A stretch of 64,000 nt of DNA from Bradyrhizobium sp. CSA112 (GTDB lineage Bacteria; Pseudomonadota; Alphaproteobacteria; Rhizobiales; Xanthobacteraceae): assembly GCF_029051645.1 (NCBI RefSeq), contig NZ_JAACFS010000003.1:248001-312000 (forward strand). Direction: 5' to 3'. A program made the position numbers and the translations under genes. Every line of letters starts with the position of its first letter. The first letter of the stretch is position 1. This document shows positions 9,182-18,900 of this stretch, piece after piece. The notes beneath the pieces are model-generated. The model ran no database searches. It was not told the origin of the DNA and was given only the letters and a program-made list of their open reading frames with translations.

Positions 9182-9964
9182 ATGACTGACACGAGCAGCG
9201 TGATACGCGAAAAGCGCGGACAGGCGTTCTGGATTACCATCAACCGGCCAGACAAGCGCAACGCCATCAATGCCGATGTGGTCGCCGGCATCGCCAGCGG
9301 CTATCGCGAAGCGCATGACGACAAGGATGTCCGCGTCATCGTGCTGACGGGGGCGGGCGACAAGGCGTTTTGTGCCGGTGCCGACCTGCAGCACAGCGGC
9401 GCTGCCTTCGCGGCTGATTATTCCAAGCCAAATGTCGACTACGCCGACCTGCTGCGGCTGTCGCAGAACGCCACCAAACCCGCGATCGCGCGGGTAGGGG
9501 GCGTCTGCATGGCCGGCGGCATGGGCCTGTTGTGCATGACCGACATGGCGGTCGCTGCCGATCATGTGATTTTCGGTTTGCCCGAGGTGAAGGTCGGCGT
9601 GTTCCCGATGCAGGTGTTGAGCCTGCTGCAGTCGATCGCGCCAAAGCGGCTAGTCAGCGAATGGTCTTTGACTGGCGAACCGTTCGATGCGCGCGCGGCG
9701 CAGGCTGCCGGGCTCCTGAATTACGTAGTGCCGGCGGCCGAGCTCGACGCCAAAGTCGACTGGCTGGTCAGCCGCATCGTGGACAAGTCCCCGACTGCGA
9801 TCCGGCGCGGCAAGTATGCGATGCGGGCGATTGCCTCTATGTCGTTCGACGAGAGCATCGCCTATACAGAAAGCCAGATCGCGCTGCTGGCGATGACGGA
9901 AGACGCCAAGGAAGGCCTCAAAGCCTTCGGCGAGAAGCGCAAGCCGTCATGGACGGGCAAATAG
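9182..9964 (+). CDS. Enoyl-CoA hydratase/isomerase (crotonase) family protein
   Basis: A 260-residue crotonase-fold protein with the CoA-binding and oxyanion segments (NRPDKRNAIN, GAGDKAFCAGADL, VGGVCMAGGMGL). Of the two glutamates that catalyse hydration in classical enoyl-CoA hydratase, the second is present (GLPEVKVG, Glu135) and the first is replaced by Gly115. A reaction other than plain hydration is therefore possible. ATG 9182 is preceded by AGGTGAGCGG; an upstream TTG at 9149 is less likely. It is the last intact gene before the mobile element. Confidence 0.9.
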   Translation: MTDTSSVIREKRGQAFWITINRPDKRNAINADVVAGIASGYREAHDDKDVRVIVLTGAGDKAFCAGADLQHSGAAFAADYSKPNVDYADLLRLSQNATKPAIARVGGVCMAGGMGLLCMTDMAVAADHVIFGLPEVKVGVFPMQVLSLLQSIAPKRLVSEWSLTGEPFDARAAQAAGLLNYVVPAAELDAKVDWLVSRIVDKSPTAIRRGKYAMRAIASMSFDESIAYTESQIALLAMTEDAKEGLKAFGEKRKPSWTGK

Positions 9965-10296
9965 GTCATTCCGAGAAACGACCAGGGCTGCATTCCTCCG
10001 AACGTTCCCTTGTTCTCCACGCCTCGACGGGGCACGCCATCCCGCTTCGATCCCTCGCGCGATCATGAGTCGCTCGCCGGAGGCACTCGCTTTCGGGGCC
10101 CGCCGTCATTTCATGCCGGCGTCGCTATCACTGCCCCTCTGCGGGTGCCTTCTTAACCGGTCTCGCGACAGCAGTCGGTCCCGCGTCCCGCCGCTTTCAG
10201 CGTCGGCGCTATGCTGACGCTCCTGCGGCTGCCTCTTTCCCCGGCCTGCGCTTCGCTTCGGCGCTATTTCTCCGGTCAAACTGACAGATGGCCCAT
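9965..10296. other. Intergenic stretch with no recognisable gene, left flank of the element
   Basis: These roughly 330 bases hold no convincing reading frame, tRNA or clear attachment repeat. Short open frames occur on both strands without a start signal or a familiar product. The junction between chromosome and mobile element probably lies here or just to the right. Confidence 0.5.
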
Positions 10297-10328
10297 AAAT
10301 AGTCCATCTAAGGTAAAATGGTCTATTT
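10297..10328. promoter_or_regulatory. Imperfect palindrome before the hipA remnant
   Basis: AAATAGTCCAT (10297-10307) and ATGGTCTATTT (10318-10328) form 11-base inverted arms with one mismatch around a 10-base spacer. It lies just upstream of the hipA remnant and could be the old operator of a hipBA operon whose hipB and hipA start have been lost. Confidence 0.45.
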
Positions 10329-10332
10329 GTGA

Positions 10333-11327
10333 GGCATTACCAATCGAGAATTCGGAGCGCAAAGCAAGAACGTCGATCCGGGTAGTGTCGACGAGTTCAC
10401 CTATCTGTTGGAATCCGGCTCAGACCGCATCGGCGCACTGGATTTTCAGGCATCCTCCGCGAACTACGTGGCACGAGAAGGAGCTGACGCCTCTCTCCAC
10501 GACCTCCTGGGCGCCGCAGCGCTGGTTGAAGAGGGCGTTCCACTCCCGGCCGAACTCGATCAGGCCCTTCTCAATGGAAGCTCGATCGGGGGGCTCGCCC
10601 CAAGGTGATGATCACGTCGGGCAACAAGAAATTTGTTGCGAAGTTCTCATCGCAGAACGACCTCTACGCCGTCGTCAAAGCCGAGTACATCGCCATGCGT
10701 CTCGCCTCCGAAGTCGGCCTGACCGCTGCCCCAGTGAGCCTTGAGCGCGCAGCGGGAAAGGACGTCCTCCTCATCGAACGCTTTGATAAAGTGGAAGGAG
10801 GCTGGAGCCGGAAAGCCATGGTTTCTGCCCTCACGCTACTTGAACTAGACGAACTGATGGCCCGCTATGCCAGCTATGAGCAACTCGCGACCATCATTCG
10901 TCATCGGTTTCAAGCGCCGAGGGAGACTCTAAAAGAACTCTTTGCCCGAATGCTGTTCAACATTCTCTGTGGAAATACCGATGACCATGCGCGCAATCAC
11001 GCTGCTTTCTGGAACGGCAACGAACTGTCATTGGGCCCCTGCCTATGATATCTGCCCGCAAAATCGGACAGGCGGAGAGCAACGCCAGCCATGTTGATCA
11101 TGGGCCAGGAGCGTACAAGCCAAATCGCTCTGTGCCTGAAAGCAGCGCGGCTGTTTCTGATGAGCGATGCCGAGGCAATCCTGCTCGCGACCAACCAGGT
11201 CAAAACGATCAAACGCCGCTGGTCCGCCGTATGTGACGAGGCAAATCTCAGCGAGGTCGATCGAAATTTCCTCTGGCGCCGCCAGTTCTTGAACTCATTT
11301 GTCTTCCTGGAAGCACCGAAAGCCTAA
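10333..11327 (+). pseudogene. hipA: HipA-family serine/threonine kinase toxin, decayed
   Basis: Three blocks in changing frames together read as HipA. The first (10333-10604) has RIGALDFQ, LHDLLGAA and SIGGLAP. The second (10596-11048) has the kinase core with KFVAKFSS, VLLIERFD and GNTDDHARNHAAFW. The last (about 11075-11327) has QIALCL, RWSAVCDEANLSE and WRRQFLNSF. Frames change near 10595, near 11035 and near 11070, where the expected YDICPQNRTGGE appears in a third frame. The first roughly 100 residues and any hipB are missing. The catalytic core residues remain, but the gene cannot make a full protein. HipA toxins phosphorylate glutamyl-tRNA synthetase in known systems. Confidence 0.85.
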
Positions 11328-11538
11328 CCAGGTTGATTGACTAGAAATCATCTCAACCGTGCCTCGTATAGTCGATGCTACTCATGTTGGAGAGGGGGAA
11401 AGCCCGCGCGAAGAAACCTGCGTCATTTCAGCTGTCGGTTGCGAGTCGTACGTGAGAGAGTGAGAGGGGAATCGGATTCTCGTGACGGGTTGGAGGTCGA
11501 GAGAGAGGCTTTCGGCCGCCCGTCGCGGAGAGTCGAAC

Positions 11539-11658
11539 ATGACAAGCATCAAACTCAGGCCGTCCGGTGATATTCCCTTCAACAAGGTTGCCTTGGGCCA
11601 GCCCAACGTCTGCCGCGTGAAGGCCGGCACTTCGGTGCTCGACCGGAGGGGGGAATGA
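11539..11658 (+). pseudogene. ParB-like protein, N-terminal stub
   Basis: A 39-residue frame reads as the first part of the ParB-like nuclease or partition protein found in these elements (IPFNKVALGQPNVCRVKAGTS), then stops at GGGGAATGA. The rest of the ParB domain is gone from this place. The conserved purine-rich leader of the gene remains upstream (about 11440-11538). The stop overlaps the start of the toprim gene, so the stub may still be translated and coupled to it. A ParB C-terminal fragment lies at 30216-30602. Confidence 0.7.
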
Positions 11659-12716
11659 TCATGAAGAGGCATGGTTCCGAGCTGGCATTTCGCTTGGCGC
11701 ATGAGGCCGAGGCGGTATGCCGTCATTATCTCTCTAACGGCCGGCGCATTGGCAATTATTGGCAAGTCGGCGACGCCAGGAACACAACTGGCCGCTCAAT
11801 GTTTGTACGATTAATTGACGATGCGTCCGGCAAACGCGTCGCTGGCAAATGGACCGATGCGGCTACAGGTGAGCATGGCGATCTGCTCGACGTGATCCGT
11901 GAAAGCTGCGGCTTGGTCGATTTTCACGATGTTACCAAAGAGGCGCGGCGTTTCCTCAAGCTACCGCGACCCAAGGCGGATCCAGCGCGGCGATTGAGCC
12001 CTTCGTTCGTATCGAGCGGCTCGCCGGAATCGGCGCGGCGACTATTTGCCATGTCGCAGCCAATTGCCGGTACGATCGTGGAAAGTTATCTGCGGATGCG
12101 CGGCATCACGGCCTTACACGATGTAGGCAGTCTTCGGTTTCATCCGCGCTGCTACTACCGCCCCGATCCACAGATGTCGACCGAGACATGGCCGGCGATG
12201 ATCGCGGCAGTTACCAATCTCGATGGTGAGATTACCGGTGCGCATCGCACTTACCTGGATCCGAGCCGGCTCGATCTCTGCAGCGGCGGTAAAGCGCCGA
12301 TCGAAACGCCACGGCGTGCGATGGGCCATCTGCTCGGCAATGCCGTTCGGTTCGGCTTCGCTGACGACGTGATAGCTGCAGGCGAGGGAATTGAAACGAT
12401 GCTGTCCATCCGCAGCGTCTTGCCAGATATGCCGATGGTAGCGGCTCTTTCCGCCGCTCATCTGACCGCCATCCTGTTTGCTGCAACGTTGCGCCGGATC
12501 TACATCGTCCGCGATAACGACCCTGCCGGCGATGGCGCGGCAGAGAGCTTGAGCGCACGGGCTCGAATGAGTGGAATCGAGACGATTCCACTGTCGCCGC
12601 GTTCCGGGGATTTCAACGAAGATATCTCCAATCTCGGCATCGATGCGGTTCGAGCAGCCTTGCGTGTTCGGCTTGTTCCTGAAGACGTGGCGCGCTTCAT
12701 GAGTGCCGGAGTTTGA
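11655..12716 (+). CDS. Toprim domain protein (DUF7146-type, plasmid primase-like)
   Basis: A 353-residue protein. The N-terminal part (about 1-110) has the HYLSNGRR and GKWTDAATGEHGDLLDVI stretches found in the DUF7146/CHC2-like proteins of conjugative elements. The C-terminal part (about 230-340) is a toprim fold with AAGEGIETMLS carrying the conserved glutamate and YIVRDNDPAGDGA carrying the DxD. Such proteins are thought to act in primer synthesis or DNA processing during transfer. The ATG overlaps the stop of the ParB stub. Confidence 0.88.
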   Translation: MIMKRHGSELAFRLAHEAEAVCRHYLSNGRRIGNYWQVGDARNTTGRSMFVRLIDDASGKRVAGKWTDAATGEHGDLLDVIRESCGLVDFHDVTKEARRFLKLPRPKADPARRLSPSFVSSGSPESARRLFAMSQPIAGTIVESYLRMRGITALHDVGSLRFHPRCYYRPDPQMSTETWPAMIAAVTNLDGEITGAHRTYLDPSRLDLCSGGKAPIETPRRAMGHLLGNAVRFGFADDVIAAGEGIETMLSIRSVLPDMPMVAALSAAHLTAILFAATLRRIYIVRDNDPAGDGAAESLSARARMSGIETIPLSPRSGDFNEDISNLGIDAVRAALRVRLVPEDVARFMSAGV

Positions 12717-12854
12717 ACCGAGACAGGAAAATGATCCGCGCCAACCGGGCTGACGCGCCTTGCCGCTCGCTGGTTTCCCATCATGCCGGAGAGGACCGCA
12801 CCCCGGCCTTCTGAGAGGGCGACCTTGCGGCAAGCGGTCGGGCCAGGCAATGGA

Positions 12855-12922
12855 GGGAGCCGGCTATTTTCCGTCGCGCCCTCGCGGGCGCTCTACATCG
12901 CGAAGCAAAATAGCCGGCTCCC
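12855..12922. repeat. Long perfect inverted repeat with inner hairpin upstream of the DUF2493 gene
   Basis: GGGAGCCGGCTATTTT (12855-12870) and AAAATAGCCGGCTCCC (12907-12922) are a perfect 16-base inverted repeat. The 36-base loop holds a second hairpin, GCGCCC/GGGCGC (12876-12891). The gene-free stretch 12717-13045 contains this structure and then the conserved box described separately; no protein gene is visible in it. Confidence 0.85.
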
Positions 12923-12995
12923 GCCATCCTCCGCTGCGCTTCGGCCGCTTCGCAGCGCTCCACGGTGCAAGCCCTCGCCGCCCGCCGCCCGTCGT

Positions 12996-13019
12996 CGCCA
13001 TGAAGGCCGCGATGGGCGC
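12996..13019 (+). promoter_or_regulatory. Conserved leader box, copy 1
   Basis: A 24-base box with core GGCCGCGATGGGCGC lies 26 bases before the ATG of the DUF2493 gene. A near-identical box (22 of 24 bases) lies at exactly the same distance before the DUF736 gene at 31261-31284. It contains an ATG (13012) that opens a short frame beginning MGAA and running out of phase across the gene start. It may be a leader peptide, an RNA element or a protein-binding site. Confidence 0.6.
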
Positions 13020-13045
13020 GGCCAAACCGGCAAAGGGAAGCCTCC

Positions 13046-13981
13046 ATGACGACTGATCGCGACGAACAGACCTACGACCTGCTCACGACATCTCCCACCG
13101 ATCACGTCCTCACAGAACTCCAGCTCTACGGCTATCACCCCTTCCAGGACGAACCCGACCCCAGACCGCTGCCGGAAGCGCGCACCGTAGCCAACGCCGT
13201 CGCCGACATCTTCGATGCCCTGATCGCGACGCTCGGCGAGACCCGCCTCGAACCGGACCTCGACAATCTGCTGTGGTCGACAGTCAATCTCTTCCACCAC
13301 GCCGCCGAGCGAATCGAACGCGATCTCGATGACAATGAACTGGCGCAAAGACGCGGCCAGAAGGATCAGGATGGCTCGGAGATCCGCTCGGTCGAATTGG
13401 AACGCCTCATCGCGGAGGGTATGACTCTTATCGAACGCCGCAATACTATTGAGTTCTTGCGCGACCAGGCGGCCGAGCAGTTCGAACGCCACACCGGATC
13501 ACCCTGGCGACCCCGCTCCGGATCGTTGGTGAATCACCGCGCACTGACCGCAGCCATGATTGACAGTCGCGACTTTCTTGCAGCAAAGCGTCGCGCAGCC
13601 CTTGAGCCGCTTACGCCCGCAGGGACCAAGATCGCTCTCACCGGTGGGCTCGATTGCAACGATCACCGGCTGATCTGGGACACGCTCGACAAAGTCCGTA
13701 CCAAATATCCCGACATGGTCCTGCTGCATGGCGGATCACAGAAGGGCGCCGAACGAATCGCCTCCCGCTGGGCCGATCACCGCAAAGTACGGCAGATCGC
13801 TTTCAAACCGGACTGGACCCGGCACGGCAAGGCGGCCCCCTTCAAGCGCAACGACCAGATACTAGACATTTTGCCGGTTGGGATAATGGTGTTCCCAGGC
13901 ACCGGTATCCAGGACAATCTCGCCGACAAGGCGCGGAAGCTCGGTATTCCCGTCTGGAAATTCGGTAGCGGCGCTGCGTGA
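13046..13981 (+). CDS. DUF2493 domain-containing protein
   Basis: A 311-residue protein. The C-terminal third (about 190-305) is a DUF2493/SLOG-like Rossmann fold with KIALTGG, LLHGGSQKGAERIASRW and GIMVFPGTGIQDNLADKA; such domains are predicted to bind nucleotides or nucleotide-derived ligands. The N-terminal two thirds are charged, probably helical and unassigned. The gene is a standard backbone member of this element family with no proven function. It is preceded by GGGAAG and the conserved leader box. Confidence 0.88.
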   Translation: MTTDRDEQTYDLLTTSPTDHVLTELQLYGYHPFQDEPDPRPLPEARTVANAVADIFDALIATLGETRLEPDLDNLLWSTVNLFHHAAERIERDLDDNELAQRRGQKDQDGSEIRSVELERLIAEGMTLIERRNTIEFLRDQAAEQFERHTGSPWRPRSGSLVNHRALTAAMIDSRDFLAAKRRAALEPLTPAGTKIALTGGLDCNDHRLIWDTLDKVRTKYPDMVLLHGGSQKGAERIASRWADHRKVRQIAFKPDWTRHGKAAPFKRNDQILDILPVGIMVFPGTGIQDNLADKARKLGIPVWKFGSGAA

Positions 13982-14084
13982 GCGCCGCAGTCACGGAACA
14001 GCGCGAACCTCTGGCCTGACGAAAGAGAGACGTCGATAGCAAATTTCCATTCTCTTCAACTCTCGTTCTCGGCTACATTCAACC

Positions 14085-14618
14085 GTGAGCCGCGGTGGTG
14101 GTGGAAGGCGTAACCCCGCAATACTTGTTACGGGACCTGTCACCATGATCGTTATTGGCATTCTTCTCAATATCGCCGGACTTGGCTTCCTCTGTTGGGC
14201 ATTATTCGTGCTGGCAGTTTATGCGTTGCCGTTTTTCGTTGGCACGACGGCAGGGATCTACACGTATCGAACTGGAATCGGTCCGATCGGCGCCGTCGTC
14301 ATTGGCTTCGTCGCGGCTGCCTTCGGACTTATGACCGGGCAGTATATTTTCTCCGTCACCCGTTCTCCCGCTGTCCGTCTCGTTATTGCGCTGCTGTTCG
14401 CCGCTCCAGCGGCATTTGCCGGCTATAACGTAACCTTCAGCCTCGGCAATATCGGCGCTGTCCCGCAATGGTGGCGCGAGGCCTTCGCGCTGGTCGGCGC
14501 GGTAGTCGTTGGATGCATCGCCTGGGCACGCATGGCGATACCGGCAACCCCTGTTCGCGGAGGATGTTGTTCGGGTTCAGCTCAGCCGCCGTTTCAGAGC
14601 CAATCTCGGGGTCGGTGA
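14085..14618 (+). CDS. Hypothetical multi-pass membrane protein
   Basis: A 177-residue frame with about five hydrophobic segments (roughly residues 15-35, 38-57, 68-88, 97-117, 134-152) after a Gly/Arg-rich start (SRGGGGRRNP). Similar proteins of unknown role occur in related rhizobial elements. The GTG at 14085 gives the family-like N-terminus but has no clear ribosome site; an ATG at 14145 is an alternative. The last 25 residues are low in character and may be off-family. Confidence 0.55.
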   Translation: MSRGGGGRRNPAILVTGPVTMIVIGILLNIAGLGFLCWALFVLAVYALPFFVGTTAGIYTYRTGIGPIGAVVIGFVAAAFGLMTGQYIFSVTRSPAVRLVIALLFAAPAAFAGYNVTFSLGNIGAVPQWWREAFALVGAVVVGCIAWARMAIPATPVRGGCCSGSAQPPFQSQSRGR

Positions 14619-14855
14619 CTACGGATTCGTCTTCTCAGTGACGGTTAGCCAGCTTTCCGTACGTTAGGTTTTCTCCTCGATCCCTAGGTAGTGCCAATCC
14701 TCGGATTGCAGCGCCATTCTTGACGCTAAAACAAAGCGGAAACCCAGAGCGATGCCGATATCGGTGACTCTGTGCCCCCGCAACCGTCTCAAATTGCGAT
14801 ATCAAATCGCGCAGATCAGCCACCCCCAACTGGGCGGCCTTTTTGCGCCCGCAGG

Positions 14856-15729
14856 TTAGCGGCCCGAGACATAGGCGAGCGCGATCCAGAGAAGCCCCCA
14901 CGGCAGCAGATAGGCGAGCCACAAGATAATAATGGGTAGGCCTACTGATCTAAAGCCGGCGAACGCGATTGCCACGGCAAAGAGCCCTGCAATCAGGTTG
15001 AGCCAGGACCATTCGGTCGGGGCCGCAGCAATATTGACAGCGGAGAAATATCTACCCGCTCATTCGATGATTCCGACGAAGGCAAGGTGAGGCACTTTGA
15101 TGCGCCATGGCAACGAGCACGATCAGGCATCCGAAGAAAATGCCAAAAGCAATAAAGCCGATCCCATGAAATAGGCCCATGATCGCCGTGCCCTGGAACG
15201 CCGCAAGGAAGGTGCCTGCGAGCGCCGGCAGGATCTCGCTCTTCATCAACCGCGGAGATGTGAGATAGAACGCCCCAAATCCTGTGCACAAAATTGAAAT
15301 GAACAGCGTGACGAATGTCACCCGGATGATTGCAAAGGTCCCGGCGGCCATCTTTCGCGGCAGGCTCGGGTACGAATTCGTCGGTCAGATCCAGTATCCG
15401 AAGGCTGCAGACAGCAGCAGCGGGAAATAGATCGGTGTCCAGGGTGCGACTTGCGGAATGGGCTGGTCAAAATCGATGCCCCCTAGGACCTTCGGTTCTG
15501 TCGCGTAGCCCAGGATCGTGCTCTTGAGGAAGTAGACGAAAAAAAGCGCGAACAGGAGCGAGGCGATTCTTTCGACCCTGGAATCGCGGCATGTCGGAAC
15601 TCGGCTGCAAGCAGCGCGATCGCGCAGATGGATACCAGTGCTTCGATCGAAGCCGGTTGAGGTACGTAAGCAGGCAATTCCAGACAGCAAAATCCAGGCA
15701 GAAGCGGACGGCGTTGAGCCTTGCACCAC
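14856..15729 (-). pseudogene. Remains of small membrane proteins, minus strand
   Basis: Three hydrophobic stretches follow each other in different frames. At 15729-15385 the last half reads as a membrane protein (IASLLFALFFVYFLKSTILG, then YFPLLLSAAFGYWI). At 15351-15052 a 99-residue frame starts with ATG and has two or three membrane segments (FVTLFISILCTGFGAFYL, then FIAFGIFFGCLIVLVAMA). At about 15049-14856 a frame without a start codon has WLNLIAGLFAVAIAFAGF and ILWLAYLLPWGLLWIALAYV. None is recognised. They may be small hypothetical genes or one decayed locus. The rest of the 14619-15923 gap shows nothing recognisable. Confidence 0.35.
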
Positions 15730-15923
15730 ACTGAGGTGACCTAGGGCAGGAAAACACGGTCTGCCTTCTGGATTGCACGTGGATCAGCCATGGCCTGCCG
15801 TACGTTGACAATTTTCATTGTACCCACGCACACTATCAAGCCAGAAATACATAGGATACTGGCCTGGGTCTTAACAACTTCCGTCTGATATACTTGACCC
15901 CATGTACAAACTAGGGCGCTACC

Positions 15924-18900
15924 ATGGACGTTGGCAGCTGGCTGCGAAACCTAGGATTGGGACGATACGAGACAGCATTCGTCGCAAACGCGATCGACAG
16001 CGACGTACTGACAGAACTGACAGAGGTCGATCTCGAAAGGATGGGGATCCCGCTAGGCGACAGGAAGCGCCTTATGAGAGCCATCAGCGTGCTGGTCGCC
16101 GGCCCTCCGCGCGCAGTCACCGGGACGGGTATTGGGCAGAATGGGCAAAACGGCCAAGTCGCTGAACGCCGTCACCTCACCGTGATGATCTGCGATCTAG
16201 TCGGTTCGACAGCTCTAACTGCTCGACTTGATCCGGAAGACATGGGTGCGGTGATCGATGCCTACCATGCTGCCTGTGCCCGTATCACGCTGTCCTATGA
16301 TGGTTTCCTTGCCGATTTCCGCGGAGACGGAATACTGGCCTATTTTGGCTATCCCCGCGCGCACGAGGACGATGCCGAGCGAACCGTACGAGCAGGGCTC
16401 GATATTATTGCCGCTGTTGCGCGGCTCGAAACGCGTGCTGGCGAACCTCTCTCGGTCCGCATTGGCATCGCCACCGGGATAGTGGTGGTCGGCGACCGTG
16501 GTGGCGAGGGCAAGCTGCGGGAGCATGCTGTGGTCGGGGACGCCCCGAACCTTGCAGCTCGCCTGCAGACGTTGGTCGAGCCAAATACGGTCGTGGTCGC
16601 CGAGTCCACGCGCCGGCTGCTTGGGGATCATTTCCTTCTGCGCGATCTCGGCCAGCACGAGCTCAAAGGTATTACCGAACGAGTCAGGGCGTGGGCGGTC
16701 GAGGGCTTGCTAGCCTCCGAGAGCCGCTTCAAGGCGGTCCGCCCAACCGGTTTGGCTGATCTCATCGGTCGTGAGGCCGAGATGGATTTCCTGCTCGAAC
16801 GTCAACGCTTGGCCTGGAAGGGTGATGGACAAATCATTTTGATTTCGGGTGAGGCGGGAATCGGCAAGTCCCGTCTTGCAGCAGCTCTCGCCGAGTGCAT
16901 CACCAGGCAACCGCACACGCAGTTTCGTTACCAATGCTCACCGTACCATGCCAACAGCGCGCTTCATCCAGTGATTAACCAGTTGGAACGAGCGGCGGGG
17001 TTCAAAGCAGACGATACGCCCGAGTTACGACTAGACAAGCTGGAAGCGCTGCTCACGTTAGGTACGACAGAGGTTCAGGCCGTCGCGCCGCTTTTTGCCG
17101 CACTGCTATCGATCCCGTCGGGCGGCCGGTATCCCCAACTGGTGTTTAGCCCGGCGCAGCAGCGGCGGCGGACGCTTGCGGCGCTGCTCGATCAGTTCGA
17201 GGGTCATGCTCGGCAGCAACCAATCCTATTGCTGATAGAAGACGCGCAATGGGCCGACGATACCTCCTTGGAGCTACTCGATCTCATAGTCGAGCGGGTA
17301 CGCCAACTCCCGATCCTTGCACTGGTTACCTTTCGACCTGAGTTCGAACCGCCCTGGGCTGGTCTCGCCAATGTCGGCACATTGACGCTCGGCGGGCTCG
17401 ACCGGGAGAACGTTGAAAGTATAGTTACGCAGGTGGCCGGCGGACGCGCGCTGCCCACCGAGGTGATGAAGCGGATCGTCGACAAGACTGATGGAAATCC
17501 GCTGTTCGTGGAGGAACTCACCAAGACCGTTCTGGAAGCGGGTATCCTAGTCAAGCAGACCGACGGCTATCGGCTCAATGGGCCCCTTCCGCCCCTGGCT
17601 ATCCCGGAGACCCTTCAAGACTCTTTGATGGCGCGGCTTGACAGACTGTACTCCGTAAAGGAGATCGCCCAGGTTGGCGCCGCCATCGGGCGTGAATTCT
17701 CTTATTCGTTGATCCGTGCAGTGGTCGCGCGCGACGAGACCGCATTGAAGCATGCACTCATCGAACTTGAGCAGGCAGAACTCGTGTACCGCCAAGGCGA
17801 GCCGCCGGAAGCCGTCTACAGTTTCAAACACGCGCTAGTGCGAGATGCGGCCTATGAGACACTGCTCAAGAGCCGGCGGCACCAACTGCACGGTCAAATT
17901 GCGCGCACATTAGAGGAGAGCTTTCCCGATGTGGTAACGGGCGAGCCGGAAATCTTGGCGCACCATTTCACTGAAGCCGGCATCATTGACCTCGCCACCA
18001 ACTACTGGCTCAAGGCTGGGAATCGCGCACTCAGCCGCTCAGCAAACGCTGAAGCCGTCAAACATCTTAGACGGGGGATAGAGCTTACGAAGGAATTATC
18101 ACAGTCGCCCGAACGCGTTCGCAAAGAATTGGATCTTTACCTGGCCCTCGGACCGGCAGTGGCGGCGACCGAAGGCGATGCCGCTCACGAAACGTCAAGG
18201 GTATTTTCACACGCTCGCGACCTGCTGGGCGATGGTGGCACTCTGAAGGAACAGATGACGATCCTCTGGGGTACCTACTTGGCTCACATCATGCGGGCGG
18301 AGTATACCGCGGCGCTCGAAGATGCTCGGCAATGCCTGGCCTTAGCGGCAAATCATAAGCATCCCGGAGTATCGGCGCTTGCAAACCGGTTTATGGGCCA
18401 GACGTTGCATTTTATGGGCGCTTTCGTTGATGCGCGTGCTCATCTGGAGCGGACGCTGGCACTGTGCGCGACCAATCCAGAGACGATTGCGACTTATCGC
18501 CGTTTCGGCGTCGACGATCAAGTTCATGCCCTGTCGTTCCTCGCATCAATACTTTTGCTTCTCGGCTATCCGGAGCAGTCCGCCGCTGCAGCGGAAAAAG
18601 CCGAGAATCGTGCCCGAGCGATAGGACTCGCTTTCACGACCGCCTTAGCTTTAAGCAACATGGCTGTCCTCGGCACGATAGGTGGTGATCAACGGCGGGC
18701 CCTAACCAACGCTGATGAAGCGATAGCCATCAGCGTCGATAACGAATTTGCAAGTACCACTCAACGAGCGCGTTTCTTTCGAGGCGCTTTGTTGGCCCTG
18801 GTCGGTGATCCCCAACTTGGGATCGAACTGATGCGAAGTGCTCTGGTGGCAGCCGAAGGCAACTTTGAACGGAACCGTCGGACCCTTTATCTTGGCCATA

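Noticed and set aside
9965..10296. A tRNA gene or att site at the left edge of the element
   Set aside because: No cloverleaf arms and no direct repeat shared with the right edge could be found by eye.
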